Assembly (NCBI GenBank): GCA_030695565.1
Contig: JAUYRZ010000047.1
Span: 62,001-126,000 of the forward strand
Length of the DNA: 64,000 bases
Direction of reading: 5' to 3'
Source: Archangium sp.
Lineage (GTDB): Bacteria > Myxococcota > Myxococcia > Myxococcales > Myxococcaceae
The position numbers and the translations under genes are program-made. Positions 17,090-25,157 of the stretch are shown piece after piece (position 1 is the first letter of the stretch; every line of letters starts with the position of its first letter). A model generated the notes under the pieces. That model did not search any database. It had not been told where the DNA came from and saw nothing but the letters and a program-made list of their open reading frames with translations.

Positions 17090-17998
17090 ATGGAATGGAT
17101 CAACTACAAACACCTGCTCTACTTCTGGGTCGTCGCGAAAGAAGGCGGGCTCGCCGCCGCCGGCAAGGTGCTGCATCTCTCGCACCCCACCTTGAGCGCG
17201 CAGGTGCACGCGCTGGAGGATCAGTTGGGGGAGAAGCTGTTCAGCAAGGTGGGGCGGAAGCTGGCCCTCACCGAGATGGGCCGGGTGGTCTTCCGCTACG
17301 CAGAGGAGATCTTCAGTCTGGGCCGGGAGATGGTCGACACGCTGAAGGGCCGCGCCACCGGCCAGCCGCTGCGGCTCAACGTGGGCATCGTCGACGTGGT
17401 GCCCAAGCTGGTGGTGCGGCGGCTGCTGCAGCCTGCGCTCAGCCTGCCTGAGCCCGTGCGGCTGGTGTGTTTCGAAGACTCGATGGAGAACCTGCTGGCA
17501 GACCTGGGCACGCATGCGTTGGACATCGTGATCTCCGATGCGCCGATGCCGCCGGGCAGCAGCGTGCGCGCCTTCACCCACCTGCTGGGTGAGTCGGGGG
17601 TGAGCTTCTTCGGCACGAAGAGCCTGGTGAAGACCTACAAGCCCGGCTTCCCCGCGTCGCTCGACGGCGCGCCGCTGCTGCTGCCGCTGGAGGGGCTGGC
17701 GCTGCGGCGCTCGCTCAACCAGTGGTTCGACCGGCACGATGTCAAGCCGCGCATCATCGCCGAGTTCGAAGACAGCGCGCTGCTCAAGGCGTTCGGCTCC
17801 GATGGGGTCGGCGTGTTCCCCGCGCCCACGGTCGCCGAGAAGGAGATCCTCTCGCAGTACCGGGTGGAGCTGCTGGGCCGCGCGCCCGAACTCAAGGAGC
17901 GCTTCTACGCCATCTCGGCCGAGCGCCGGCTCAAGAACCCCGCCGTGCTGGCCATCTCGGGTGCGGCGCGCGCAGACATGTTCGCTGGCAGCAGTTGA
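17090..17998 (+). CDS. LysR-family transcriptional regulator, NhaR-like
   Basis: Protein of 302 residues. The N-terminal winged helix-turn-helix (about 1-62) begins MEWINYKHLLYFWVVAKEGGLAAAGKVLHL, with the LysR recognition-helix region TLSAQVHALEDQLGEKLF. The remainder is the two-lobed substrate-binding domain (LNVGIVDVVPKLVVRRLL, DIVISDAPMP, GVFPAPTVAE). The N-terminal wording resembles NhaR, the sodium-responsive activator of Na+/H+ antiporter genes. No antiporter gene is nearby, so targets are unknown. It is divergent from the exporter operon, which makes that operon a possible target. Confidence 0.85.
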   Translation: MEWINYKHLLYFWVVAKEGGLAAAGKVLHLSHPTLSAQVHALEDQLGEKLFSKVGRKLALTEMGRVVFRYAEEIFSLGREMVDTLKGRATGQPLRLNVGIVDVVPKLVVRRLLQPALSLPEPVRLVCFEDSMENLLADLGTHALDIVISDAPMPPGSSVRAFTHLLGESGVSFFGTKSLVKTYKPGFPASLDGAPLLLPLEGLALRRSLNQWFDRHDVKPRIIAEFEDSALLKAFGSDGVGVFPAPTVAEKEILSQYRVELLGRAPELKERFYAISAERRLKNPAVLAISGAARADMFAGSS

Positions 17999-18002
17999 AG
18001 CG

Positions 18003-18752
18003 TCACCCCTTCCAGGGGCACGCGGCCGCCACCTCTCGCCACAACGCCGCGAAGGTCTCCCAGGTGTGCCCACCTTCGAGTTGCACCACGTCCTGGGGAT
18101 CGAGGCCGGCGCCGACCACCCGGTGCTTCCACGAGAAGCCGTCGGCAGCGCCCGAGGCGATGACCAGCCGCGGCCCCGCTTCGCCCCGGGCGCGACCCGC
18201 AAGCCAGGACCACAACGGCTCGACCTCCATGAAGTGCCGCCGCGGGTGACCCCGGCTGGCGAAAGGGCCCGGGTACTTGCTCAGGCCTCCTGCCGCTTCG
18301 ATCCGTTCGATGAACGGCCGCACCTCCCGCGGCACCCCCAGGAACGGGCTGATCAACACCACGCCGTCGACCAGCTCGGGGCGAGCGTCGGCGATCAGGG
18401 CAGCGCCGTAGCCGCCGAGCGAGACGCCGACGAGCCACAGCCGTTGGTAGCGGCCGCGCAAGGGCAGGAGCACCTCCTCCACGACCCGCTCGACCAGCAC
18501 GCCATCGCGGTAGTAGCCAAAGTGAGAGTCGAGCGCGAGCACGTCGCAGGGTGCCGAGCTCTGCCCGGCCGCTTCGGCAAACCCATGCTCCGTGAAGCGC
18601 TCGGGAGAATCGCCCAGGCCCGGCAGCAGCACCAGCACGCACGCCCTTCGTTCCTCGAGCATCATCGAGGTGCTCAGGGCCTCGCGGCTGGAGCGCATCA
18701 AGGAACAGCCTGAGCCGGCGAGCAAGCCACACAGCAGGAGCGCCCGGCTCAG
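18003..18752 (-). CDS. alpha/beta hydrolase lipoprotein, probable CTG start
   Basis: Alpha/beta hydrolase fold: nucleophile elbow VGVSLGGYG, a later acid in VIASGAADGF and the catalytic histidine in LEGGHTWETF. The first conventional start (TTG 18725) would leave only a stub of the signal region (LAGSGC). Reading upstream in frame to a CTG at 18752 gives a complete lipoprotein signal, LSRALLLCGLLAGSGC. That CTG overlaps the TGA of the upstream TerB-like gene as CTGA. No ATG or GTG is available in the region read. The enzyme probably acts on an ester or amide at the envelope; the substrate is unknown. Confidence 0.7.
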   Translation of the reverse strand: MSRALLLCGLLAGSGCSLMRSSREALSTSMMLEERRACVLVLLPGLGDSPERFTEHGFAEAAGQSSAPCDVLALDSHFGYYRDGVLVERVVEEVLLPLRGRYQRLWLVGVSLGGYGAALIADARPELVDGVVLISPFLGVPREVRPFIERIEAAGGLSKYPGPFASRGHPRRHFMEVEPLWSWLAGRARGEAGPRLVIASGAADGFSWKHRVVGAGLDPQDVVQLEGGHTWETFAALWREVAAACPWKG

Positions 18753-19198
18753 CTGCCGTCCTCGAGGGTTCGTTTCATGGTCTGCAGCCAGAAGAGCTCA
18801 CGGGTGTCCCACACCGGGCTGCCATCGACGGCGGCCACGGCGGCGGCCCACTCGAGCATCCCGCTGCGCAGCTCTTCGCCGCTGGAGCTGCGCCCCGACC
18901 AGGTCTTGAGCGCCTTGAGCGCGGTCAGCCGCTCAGCCGGGGAGAGGCGCCGCTCGGTGAGCCGGTCGAGCACCAGCAGGGCGCGGGTGAGGCCGAAGAA
19001 CTGCGCGCCCGCCTGGCGATTGAGCCGCTCGGTGAGTTGCTCGCAATACGCCTCGAGCAGGGCCCGCTCGTTGGGCGCAATCACGCCGTCTGCCCAGGCC
19101 ATCTCGACCACCGGCAGCAGCTCTGCCAGGTAGACATCGCGGCCCTTGAAGCCCAGGCCGGCCAGATCATGAAGCGCCTTCTCTTTGTCGGGGTCCAT
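18749..19198 (-). CDS. TerB-like protein
   Basis: Protein of 149 residues from the ATG at 19198; a GTG at 19219 would add seven residues. An all-helical protein with VVEMAWADGVIAPNERALLEAYCEQL, which resembles the acidic metal-binding helix pair of TerB/DUF533-like proteins (xxAxADGxIxxxExxxL). A second, weaker copy is MLEWAAAVAAVDGSPVWDTRELF. TerB-like proteins are linked to tellurite resistance and membrane stress but are widespread with unknown roles. No other ter gene is present. It overlaps the hydrolase gene and is probably co-transcribed with it. Confidence 0.6.
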   Translation of the reverse strand: MDPDKEKALHDLAGLGFKGRDVYLAELLPVVEMAWADGVIAPNERALLEAYCEQLTERLNRQAGAQFFGLTRALLVLDRLTERRLSPAERLTALKALKTWSGRSSSGEELRSGMLEWAAAVAAVDGSPVWDTRELFWLQTMKRTLEDGS

Positions 19199-19359
19199 GG
19201 GCCCAGAGATAAGCGCCACCCATCATGTCTTCAATTACGAAAAGAGCGCGGTTCATGTCGGCATTTCAAACATGTTTCACGCGGCGGCCCGCTCCACGCA
19301 CACCCGGCTGGAGTGGTGTTCGACTCTGCCCGTGACTGAAATTGTGCTGTGGTTCGGAG

Positions 19360-20261
19360 ATGCGAATCGCTGCGTTGGCGTGGGTGGTGGCACTGAGCAG
19401 CTGTGAAAACCCGGCGGCCGCCGTGCCCGCTCCCACGCCCACCGAGGTGGGCACGCCCGTGGGTCAGGCCATCACCGCGCTGATTGGCGCTGCGGGCGGC
19501 ACGGTGAAGACACCCGATGGCCGGCTCAGCGTGATCATTCCTTCGGAGCGGTGCGGCTCGGCAACAAATGTTCGCCCGTCTCCGCCGGGTTTGCGGCGAA
19601 CGTACTGGGGCCGTGGTCGATCGACGGCATCCCGGGGGGCAACTCGACGCTGGGCACCATTCGCGGGCCGGAGCGGGTCGACTACACGGCGCCCGAGAAG
19701 GTACCGAGCCCCGATACGGTGATCGCCTCAGCGCAAGTCACCGCGTACGACGGGAAGCGCGCAGCGCCGCTGAAGATGAAGATTCGCATCGTGCCCGCGG
19801 GGCTGGCGTACAGCGGGCGCTACGAGTTCACGCAACTGTACGGAGGCGACCTCACCATCACCGGCACGGTCGACTTCGTCTGGACCCAGAAGTCGGGTCA
19901 AGACGACGTCATCGAGTACACCGCGACCAATGGGCAGGCGAACGCACGCTTCGAGGCGGCCAACTGCGATCCCGCCGAGGCCCCGCTGGCGCTCGTCGAC
20001 TCGACCCTGACGGTCTACACCGCCGCCAACACCGCCTTCCCCCGCCAGTACCACTTCAGCGCGTCCACCGAAGCGACGGTGAGTCTGCAGTGCGGCACCC
20101 CCCGGATGACGGTGCCCCGCGTGATTGGCCTCGTCGTGACCGGCGGGCTGCTGTGCAATTCGCCCCCGCCCTTCGCCCCCTACACCGACGAGACGCTGCT
20201 GCGCGGCAACGAGAGGTGCACCAACACCTCCAGCTCGTGGTCCTTCAGCGTCATCGAGTAG
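19360..20261 (+). pseudogene. frameshifted lipoprotein with Ig-like region
   Basis: An intact start (ATG 19360) gives a lipoprotein signal (MRIAALAWVVALSSC) followed by GGTVKTPDGRLSVIIP. Around 19538-19550 the coding potential moves to another frame: the first frame turns into Arg/Ser-rich nonsense. The frame beginning near 19539 then reads FGAVRLGNKCSPVSAGF and a long beta-rich tail (VDYTAPEKVPSPDTVIASAQV) to the stop at 20259-20261. A single missing or extra base after the codon for Pro would join both halves. Either a true pseudogene or a sequencing error. The tail resembles bacterial Ig-like domains; cysteines suggest a secreted protein. Confidence 0.7.
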
Positions 20262-21195
20262 CTGCTTCGTTCGCGCAGAAGGTGTGCATCGCCCTCTCGA
20301 CGAAGCGACGGGCGAAGGCCGCCTGCAGCGCCGCATCTCCGAAGGGCGTGCCTGCGAAGAGGTCTTGCTCAGAAAGCAGCCCGTCGCAGGTGAAGGTCAG
20401 GCTGCCTTCGGTGATCGCAAGGGCACACTGGAGCGGCTTCTCGTCGGGCTTGACCGAACCAGTCACGCTCGCCTCCCAGAGTGAAACCATGGTCACGGAG
20501 AGGGGCACGCCGGCAGGCTTGAGCGCCAACTTCGCGGGCAGCTTGCAACGTTCGGGAGGCGGCTCGGCCTTCAAGATCTGCGGCGCGCCCTGGCGGAGAT
20601 CGGCGGGCGGGAGCGGCACCTTCTCAGGCAGGGTCTGACTGTTCGCCCGCCCCGCGACGGCGATCAACGCATCGTGAATGGCCGCGCTCACGATTTCCTG
20701 CAGTGAGGCGCGCGTCGAGTCAGGCCACATCGCGCTGCCGATGACCGAATCGCCGGGCTTGTACGAGGCCACGGCCACCGAGGTCGCGTCGATGATCGGC
20801 ATCAGCTTGAGCTCGATCACCCGCTCCGGGCGAAGGCGCGCCAGGTGACGCTCCCACAGCGCGCCCACCAGCTGATCAGCACACGCGCGCTTCGCCGCCT
20901 TGTCGGTCGAGCTGCGCGCGCGGCACCCAGCGAGGCCCAGGGCGAAGTCTCCCCGCAGCGCCGCAGGAAGGCGGGGCTCGAGCTCGAACGGCTTGCCCGC
21001 CGTCACCGCCGCCGCCGCGCCATCAGGGCCGAACAGCAACTGGTCGAGGTCACTCAAGTCGAGCGGCTCGCGGCCCTGCTTGATCAACTCAGCGGCGAGC
21101 GGCTTGCGCAGCGCAGGGGGCGCACTGAACGCCACCACCGGAGCAGCCCAGGCAGCACTCGAGACGACGGCCAGCACGACGCTCAATCGGAGCAT
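20251..21195 (-). CDS. secreted protein of unknown function
   Basis: Protein of 314 residues from the ATG at 21195, which gives a clean signal peptide (MLRLSVVLAVVSSAAWAAP). I do not recognise the family. The mature part contains an early segment rich in Leu/Asp (PLDLSDLDQLLFGPDGAA), a middle stretch VIELKLMPIIDATSVAVASY and four cysteines, and ends with LFAGTPFGDAALQAAFARRFVERAM. No membrane helix follows the signal, so it is likely periplasmic. Its 3' end overlaps the convergent frameshifted gene by 11 bases. Confidence 0.7.
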   Translation of the reverse strand: MLRLSVVLAVVSSAAWAAPVVAFSAPPALRKPLAAELIKQGREPLDLSDLDQLLFGPDGAAAAVTAGKPFELEPRLPAALRGDFALGLAGCRARSSTDKAAKRACADQLVGALWERHLARLRPERVIELKLMPIIDATSVAVASYKPGDSVIGSAMWPDSTRASLQEIVSAAIHDALIAVAGRANSQTLPEKVPLPPADLRQGAPQILKAEPPPERCKLPAKLALKPAGVPLSVTMVSLWEASVTGSVKPDEKPLQCALAITEGSLTFTCDGLLSEQDLFAGTPFGDAALQAAFARRFVERAMHTFCANEAATR

Positions 21196-21408
21196 CGCCC
21201 ATCCGACCACGCCGTCGCTCGGCGAGCACCCACGGAAAGGCGGGGTTCGCCGCGAACGGTCACCGACGGCCGGCCCTGCTTCGTGATGGCGCGCTTCAAG
21301 AGCTGACGCCGCGCGTCAGCCGGGGCGGCTCAGCGCAGGAGTTTCGGGTCCGCGCTCGTCGACGCGCTGAATTGCGCGGGTGAACCCCGCTTTCCCCGCA
21401 AAAACAGC

Positions 21409-21424
21409 TGGCACGCACGATGCT
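21409..21424 (+). promoter_or_regulatory. sigma-54 promoter of the signalling operon
   Basis: The bases TGGCACG-CACG-ATGCT match the sigma-54 consensus TGGCACG-N4-TTGCW at every fixed position except one (A for the first T of the -12 box), with the invariant GG and GC at correct spacing. It lies 63 bases upstream of the first gene of the five-gene operon; transcription would start near 21435. Sigma-54 promoters need an enhancer-binding activator, common for developmental genes in myxobacteria. Confidence 0.75.
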
Positions 21425-21486
21425 TCGTGCGCTGCCGACCCCCCGTCACGATCACGTGAGACCCACCACCCCTGGGAGCGCTTCAA

Positions 21487-21981
21487 ATGGAACCTGTTCT
21501 GCATCTGGCCGTGCGACCGCAGTGGGACGAGGTCGACGCGGCGCGCAATCAGGCCGTGTCCTTTCTCCGCGGGCACGGGTTCGGCGAGGCGACCATTCAG
21601 GCCACCGAGATGGTGATGTGTGAGCTGACCGAGAACGCCACCAAGTACGGCGATTTTCAGGAGAAGACGGCGCGGCCGGTGACCATCGCCATCACCGTGC
21701 AGGGCGCCACGGTGACGGTGGAGGTGCGCAGCCCGGTGGCCACGCCCCACGACGAACACCTGCGCCGGCTCGATCGCGCGGTGCAGTGGATCCGCGGCTT
21801 CCAGAACCCGTTCGAGGCCTACGTGGAGCGCCTCAAAGAGGTGTCGGCCCAGTCGCTGGAGAGCGGCGAGAGCGGCCTGGGCCTGGTGCGCATCGCCTAC
21901 GAGGGCCAGTCGATCCTCGACTTCTTCATGCCCGAGCAGAACGTCCTCTCCGTGTCGGCAGTGCACCGCAGTCAGGCCTGA
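21487..21981 (+). CDS. anti-sigma-type histidine-kinase-like ATPase
   Basis: Protein of 164 residues without membrane segments. It has the GHKL ATPase N-box (about 45-57, MCELTENATKYGD) and a late glycine-rich lid (SGLGLVRIAYEG). The G1 acidic box of full histidine kinases is reduced, as in SpoIIAB/RsbW-type serine kinases. Such proteins phosphorylate STAS partners and bind sigma factors or other targets. The next gene, nine bases downstream, encodes a STAS-like protein, so a partner-switch is the natural reading. NCBI uses 'slr1658 superfamily' for similar proteins, as far as I recall. Confidence 0.75.
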   Translation: MEPVLHLAVRPQWDEVDAARNQAVSFLRGHGFGEATIQATEMVMCELTENATKYGDFQEKTARPVTIAITVQGATVTVEVRSPVATPHDEHLRRLDRAVQWIRGFQNPFEAYVERLKEVSAQSLESGESGLGLVRIAYEGQSILDFFMPEQNVLSVSAVHRSQA

Positions 21982-21990
21982 GGTCTCCCC

Positions 21991-22359
21991 ATGCCCTTCC
22001 AGACATTTCAACAACACACCCTCACGCTCGAGCTGCACGACGAAGGCGAGGCCATCTCGTTGGTCTGGTCGGGCCGCAGCTCCAGCCGCGAGCCAGGCGT
22101 GTTCATCGTGCCGGTGCTCTCGCGCGCGCTGGAGCTGGGCCGCTCGCAGAACAAACCGCTGCTGCTCGACTTTCAGAGCATGGCGTACATGAACTCGTCG
22201 ACCATCACCCCGATCATCCGCCTGCTGGGCAAGGCGATGCGCACCGCGAACAAGGTGTGCGTCATCTACAAGAAGGAGCTCAAGTGGCAGGAGCTCAGCT
22301 TCACCGCGCTCGAGGTGTTCCAGACGCCTGATCAGCGCATCGAGATCCGCGGGGTGTGA
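21991..22359 (+). CDS. STAS-like regulator (anti-anti-sigma type)
   Basis: Protein of 122 residues. A central strand LLLDFQSMAYMNSSTITPIIRLLGKAM has the STAS pattern: strand, then Asn-Ser-Ser at about 68-70 at the start of the first helix, where SpoIIAA/RsbV carry the phosphorylated serine. The second strand VCVIYKKE and helix LSFTALEVF continue the fold. It is predicted to be the phosphorylation substrate of the upstream ATPase and to be dephosphorylated by the PP2C protein encoded at 23778. It may belong to the 'slr1659 superfamily'. The next gene starts three bases after its stop. Confidence 0.7.
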   Translation: MPFQTFQQHTLTLELHDEGEAISLVWSGRSSSREPGVFIVPVLSRALELGRSQNKPLLLDFQSMAYMNSSTITPIIRLLGKAMRTANKVCVIYKKELKWQELSFTALEVFQTPDQRIEIRGV

Positions 22360-22362
22360 AGC

Positions 22363-23781
22363 ATGAGCGCGCTCGAACGAAGTGAAGTGCGAGGCAGCGC
22401 CGAAGCGGTGAACGCCGCCTTGATGCTCAAGGTCGAGCAGGCCCGGCCCCACTCGTTGCTGGTGAGCTTCGACCAGCGGGAACAACTGCCCCTTCACGGC
22501 GCAGTGTTCGATCGTCTCACCCTGCAGTGTGCAGGCAGGCGCGCCACCCTGGGGCCCTGCCGCTACGAGTCGGGCACCGCCATCGCCGAGTCGAGTGAAC
22601 CCGCGCCGCCTTCGAGCGATGGGCGCCTGGTGTTTCTGGAGCACGTCTACGACTTCACCCAGCTCTTCGCGCACGGCCGCATCACCGAGCTGAGCCAGCG
22701 CGTGCGCCAGTTGCCGCTGGTGTGGGGCCGCAAGAGCTCGATCCAGCCGGCGTTTCGCGACTTCACCTCTCAGCTGCTCTACGACTTCCAGGTCTACCGG
22801 GGCCTGTTCGACGGGCTCGATCGCAGCCTGGAAAACGAGCCACCCGAAGTGCGCACCTCGGTGCACGAGGTGGCCATCGGCGCGGAGTATGAAAACTTCA
22901 GCGCGTTCTTCGACACCCAACTCGAGCACCTGGAGAGCGCGGTTCGACACTTCACCCGCCAGGATCACGAGCGCCACGGCTTCTATTTCCGCAAGCAGCT
23001 GTGGGACATCATCCACGCCTCCGAGTTCCTCGCGCGCACCAACTTGAAGCCGCGGGGGTACTCGGGGGACTCGGTGATGATGCGCATGATCTACCAGCGC
23101 GAGTTCCGCGGCCGCTCGTTGTTCTCGAAGTTCATGAACCGCCACCCGCTCGACACCGTCGCCGCCGAGGCCGTGCGTCACCGGCGCCAGCTGGTGGCCG
23201 ACACGGTGCGCGCCGCTCAAGAACGCTGCGCCCAACGTGACGCGCGCACCCGGGTGCTCTCGGTGGCCTGCGGCCCCGCGTGGGAGCTGCGCGACCTGAT
23301 CAAGGCGCCCCGCGATCTCGAACAACTCGAGCTGGTGTTGCTCGATCAAGACCCGCTCGCGCTCGACGACGCACGCGACACCGTCATGGAGCTGGAGCAA
23401 CGGTTCCGCACGAGGCTCGATGCGCGGCTGATCAAAGACTCGGTGCGCACCATGATCGGCGCCACCGATCTCGCCTCGCGCTGGGGCCAGTTCGACGTGG
23501 TCTACGCCATGGGGCTGTTCGACTACCTCACCCCGCCCGTCGCCAAGGCGGTCTTGGGCAGGCTCTACGAGCTGCTCGCCCCCGGCGGCGTGTTGACCAT
23601 CGGCAACTTCCACGCCCGCAACCCGAGCCGCGTCTACATGGAGTACTGGATGGATTGGGTCATCTACTACCGCGACGAAGCCGAGTTCCTCGAGCTGGCC
23701 GGCGAGCTGACCTCTGCCGAGGTGAGCCTCACGTACGAAGCCACCCGGAATCAGATGTTCCTCCAGGTGCGCAAGCCATGA
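22363..23781 (+). CDS. SAM methyltransferase, possibly PhcB-like (fatty-acid methyl ester signal synthase)
   Basis: Protein of 472 residues. The first 110 residues form a beta-rich PilZ-like or unassigned domain. A helical region follows, with KPRGYSGDSVMMRMIYQ (about 230) and FRGRSLFSKFMNRHPLDTVAAEAVRHR. The Rossmann SAM domain begins at VLSVACGPAWEL (about 297), with the acidic LVLLDQDPLAL, VVYAMGLFDYL and LLAPGGVLTIGNF. The RGYxGDxxMMxMIY segment recalls proteins annotated as PhcB, which make 3-hydroxypalmitate methyl ester, the quorum signal of Ralstonia. That link rests on memory of the motif only. Its stop overlaps the phosphatase start (ATGA). Confidence 0.72.
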   Translation: MSALERSEVRGSAEAVNAALMLKVEQARPHSLLVSFDQREQLPLHGAVFDRLTLQCAGRRATLGPCRYESGTAIAESSEPAPPSSDGRLVFLEHVYDFTQLFAHGRITELSQRVRQLPLVWGRKSSIQPAFRDFTSQLLYDFQVYRGLFDGLDRSLENEPPEVRTSVHEVAIGAEYENFSAFFDTQLEHLESAVRHFTRQDHERHGFYFRKQLWDIIHASEFLARTNLKPRGYSGDSVMMRMIYQREFRGRSLFSKFMNRHPLDTVAAEAVRHRRQLVADTVRAAQERCAQRDARTRVLSVACGPAWELRDLIKAPRDLEQLELVLLDQDPLALDDARDTVMELEQRFRTRLDARLIKDSVRTMIGATDLASRWGQFDVVYAMGLFDYLTPPVAKAVLGRLYELLAPGGVLTIGNFHARNPSRVYMEYWMDWVIYYRDEAEFLELAGELTSAEVSLTYEATRNQMFLQVRKP

Positions 23782-25157
23782 CCACCGGGGAGTTCGAGAT
23801 CGTGCAGGAGAGCCAGCCCAGGAGCGCCGGCTTCGAGGCGTACGTGCAGTCGCTCATTCACCTGCACGCCCGAACGCTCACCGCGCTGGGCTTCACGCTC
23901 ATTCCGCTCTTCTTCATTCTCGACTTCTTCATGATGCCGCCCGGGCTGCTCGAGCGCTTCGCGGTGTACCGCCTGGTGGCCACCGCGCTGGTGCTGGGTC
24001 AACACCTGCTGGTGCGCCACACCCGCCCGCGCGGCTTTTCCCAGTGGCACGGCTACGTCTTCACGTCGATCACCGGGGGCATGATCGCCCTGATGACCAC
24101 CGACCTGCACGGCTTCGACTCGACCTACTACGCGGGCCTGAACCTGGTGATGATCGCCACCAACACGCTGCTGCCGTGGCGGGCGATTCACTCGGCGATC
24201 AACTGCCTCATCACCATCGGCCTCTACTTCGGGCTCAACCTCCTTTTTCCAGCCGAGGGCGAGCCGGCCACCGGGGCGTTGCTCAACAACGCCTACTTCC
24301 TGGTCTCCACCGCGGTCATCTCGGTGGTGGCCACCAGCGCGCGGGAACGCCTGGTGCGCGAAGAGTTCAGGGCCCGCTCGCAGCTGAAAGAGGCGCGCGA
24401 CGTCTTGTGGGGCGACATGGAGGTCGCCAAGCGCATTCAGACCTCGCTCCTTCCGCGGGTGCGCCAGCTGCCCGGCTACCACGTGGCGGCCACCATGTTG
24501 CCCGCCGCAGAAGTGGGCGGCGACTACTACGACGTGATCGAGACCGACGAAGGCGAGCTGTGGGTGTCGATCGGTGACGTGTCGGGCCACGGGGTGGAGT
24601 CGGGGTTGATCATGATGATGACCCAGACCAGCGTCTTCACCGCCGTCAGCAACGAACGCGCCCTGCAACCCTCGCGCATGCTGGAGATGGTCAACGGCGT
24701 GGTGACCGAGAACATCGCCCGGCTGGGAGCAGATCACTACGTGTCCATCTCCGCGGTCTCGTTGCGCGGCAGCGAGCTCGTCTTCTCGGGCAAACACCAG
24801 GACATCCTGGTCTACCGCCGCGCCAGCGACCTGGTGGAGGTGGTGCCCACCACCGGCACCTGGCTGGGCGTGCTGGGTGACCTGCGCGGCAGGCTGCGTG
24901 ACGAGAGCCTGCACGTGGAAGAAGGCGACGTGGTGCTGCTCTTCACCGACGGCGTCACCGAAGCGACGAACGCGGCCGGCCAGATGTACGGCGAGAAGCA
25001 GCTGGAGCGCGCGCTGCACGACAACGCCTGTCTCGACGTGGAGACCATCGTGCGCAACATCTCGCGCGAGGTGCAGGGCCACATGGCGCACCTCGACGAC
25101 GACCTCACCTTGATCGCCTTGAAGCGGGTGACGCCCGTGCTGGCCGTGCGCGCATGA
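23778..25157 (+). CDS. membrane-anchored SpoIIE-type PP2C phosphatase
   Basis: Protein of 459 residues starting at the ATG that overlaps the methyltransferase stop. About 30-200 hold six predicted membrane helices (LIPLFFILDFFMM, LVATALVLGQHLLV, LINCLITIGLYFGLNLLF and others; 5TM/7TM-like sensor). A short helix with VAKRIQTSLLP leads into the PP2C domain: VGGDYYDVIE (about 247) and VSIGDVSGHG carry metal-binding aspartates, with VVLLFTDGVTEA (about 390) and DDDLTLIAL (about 440). The family dephosphorylates STAS proteins, matching the gene two places upstream. The stop overlaps the hybrid kinase start. Confidence 0.88.
   Translation: MTTGEFEIVQESQPRSAGFEAYVQSLIHLHARTLTALGFTLIPLFFILDFFMMPPGLLERFAVYRLVATALVLGQHLLVRHTRPRGFSQWHGYVFTSITGGMIALMTTDLHGFDSTYYAGLNLVMIATNTLLPWRAIHSAINCLITIGLYFGLNLLFPAEGEPATGALLNNAYFLVSTAVISVVATSARERLVREEFRARSQLKEARDVLWGDMEVAKRIQTSLLPRVRQLPGYHVAATMLPAAEVGGDYYDVIETDEGELWVSIGDVSGHGVESGLIMMMTQTSVFTAVSNERALQPSRMLEMVNGVVTENIARLGADHYVSISAVSLRGSELVFSGKHQDILVYRRASDLVEVVPTTGTWLGVLGDLRGRLRDESLHVEEGDVVLLFTDGVTEATNAAGQMYGEKQLERALHDNACLDVETIVRNISREVQGHMAHLDDDLTLIALKRVTPVLAVRA

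Noticed and set aside
21316-23613. 765-codon minus-strand frame opposite the signalling operon
   Set aside because: No recognisable motif and amino-acid bias typical of antisense; the plus strand carries well-defined domains with overlapping starts.
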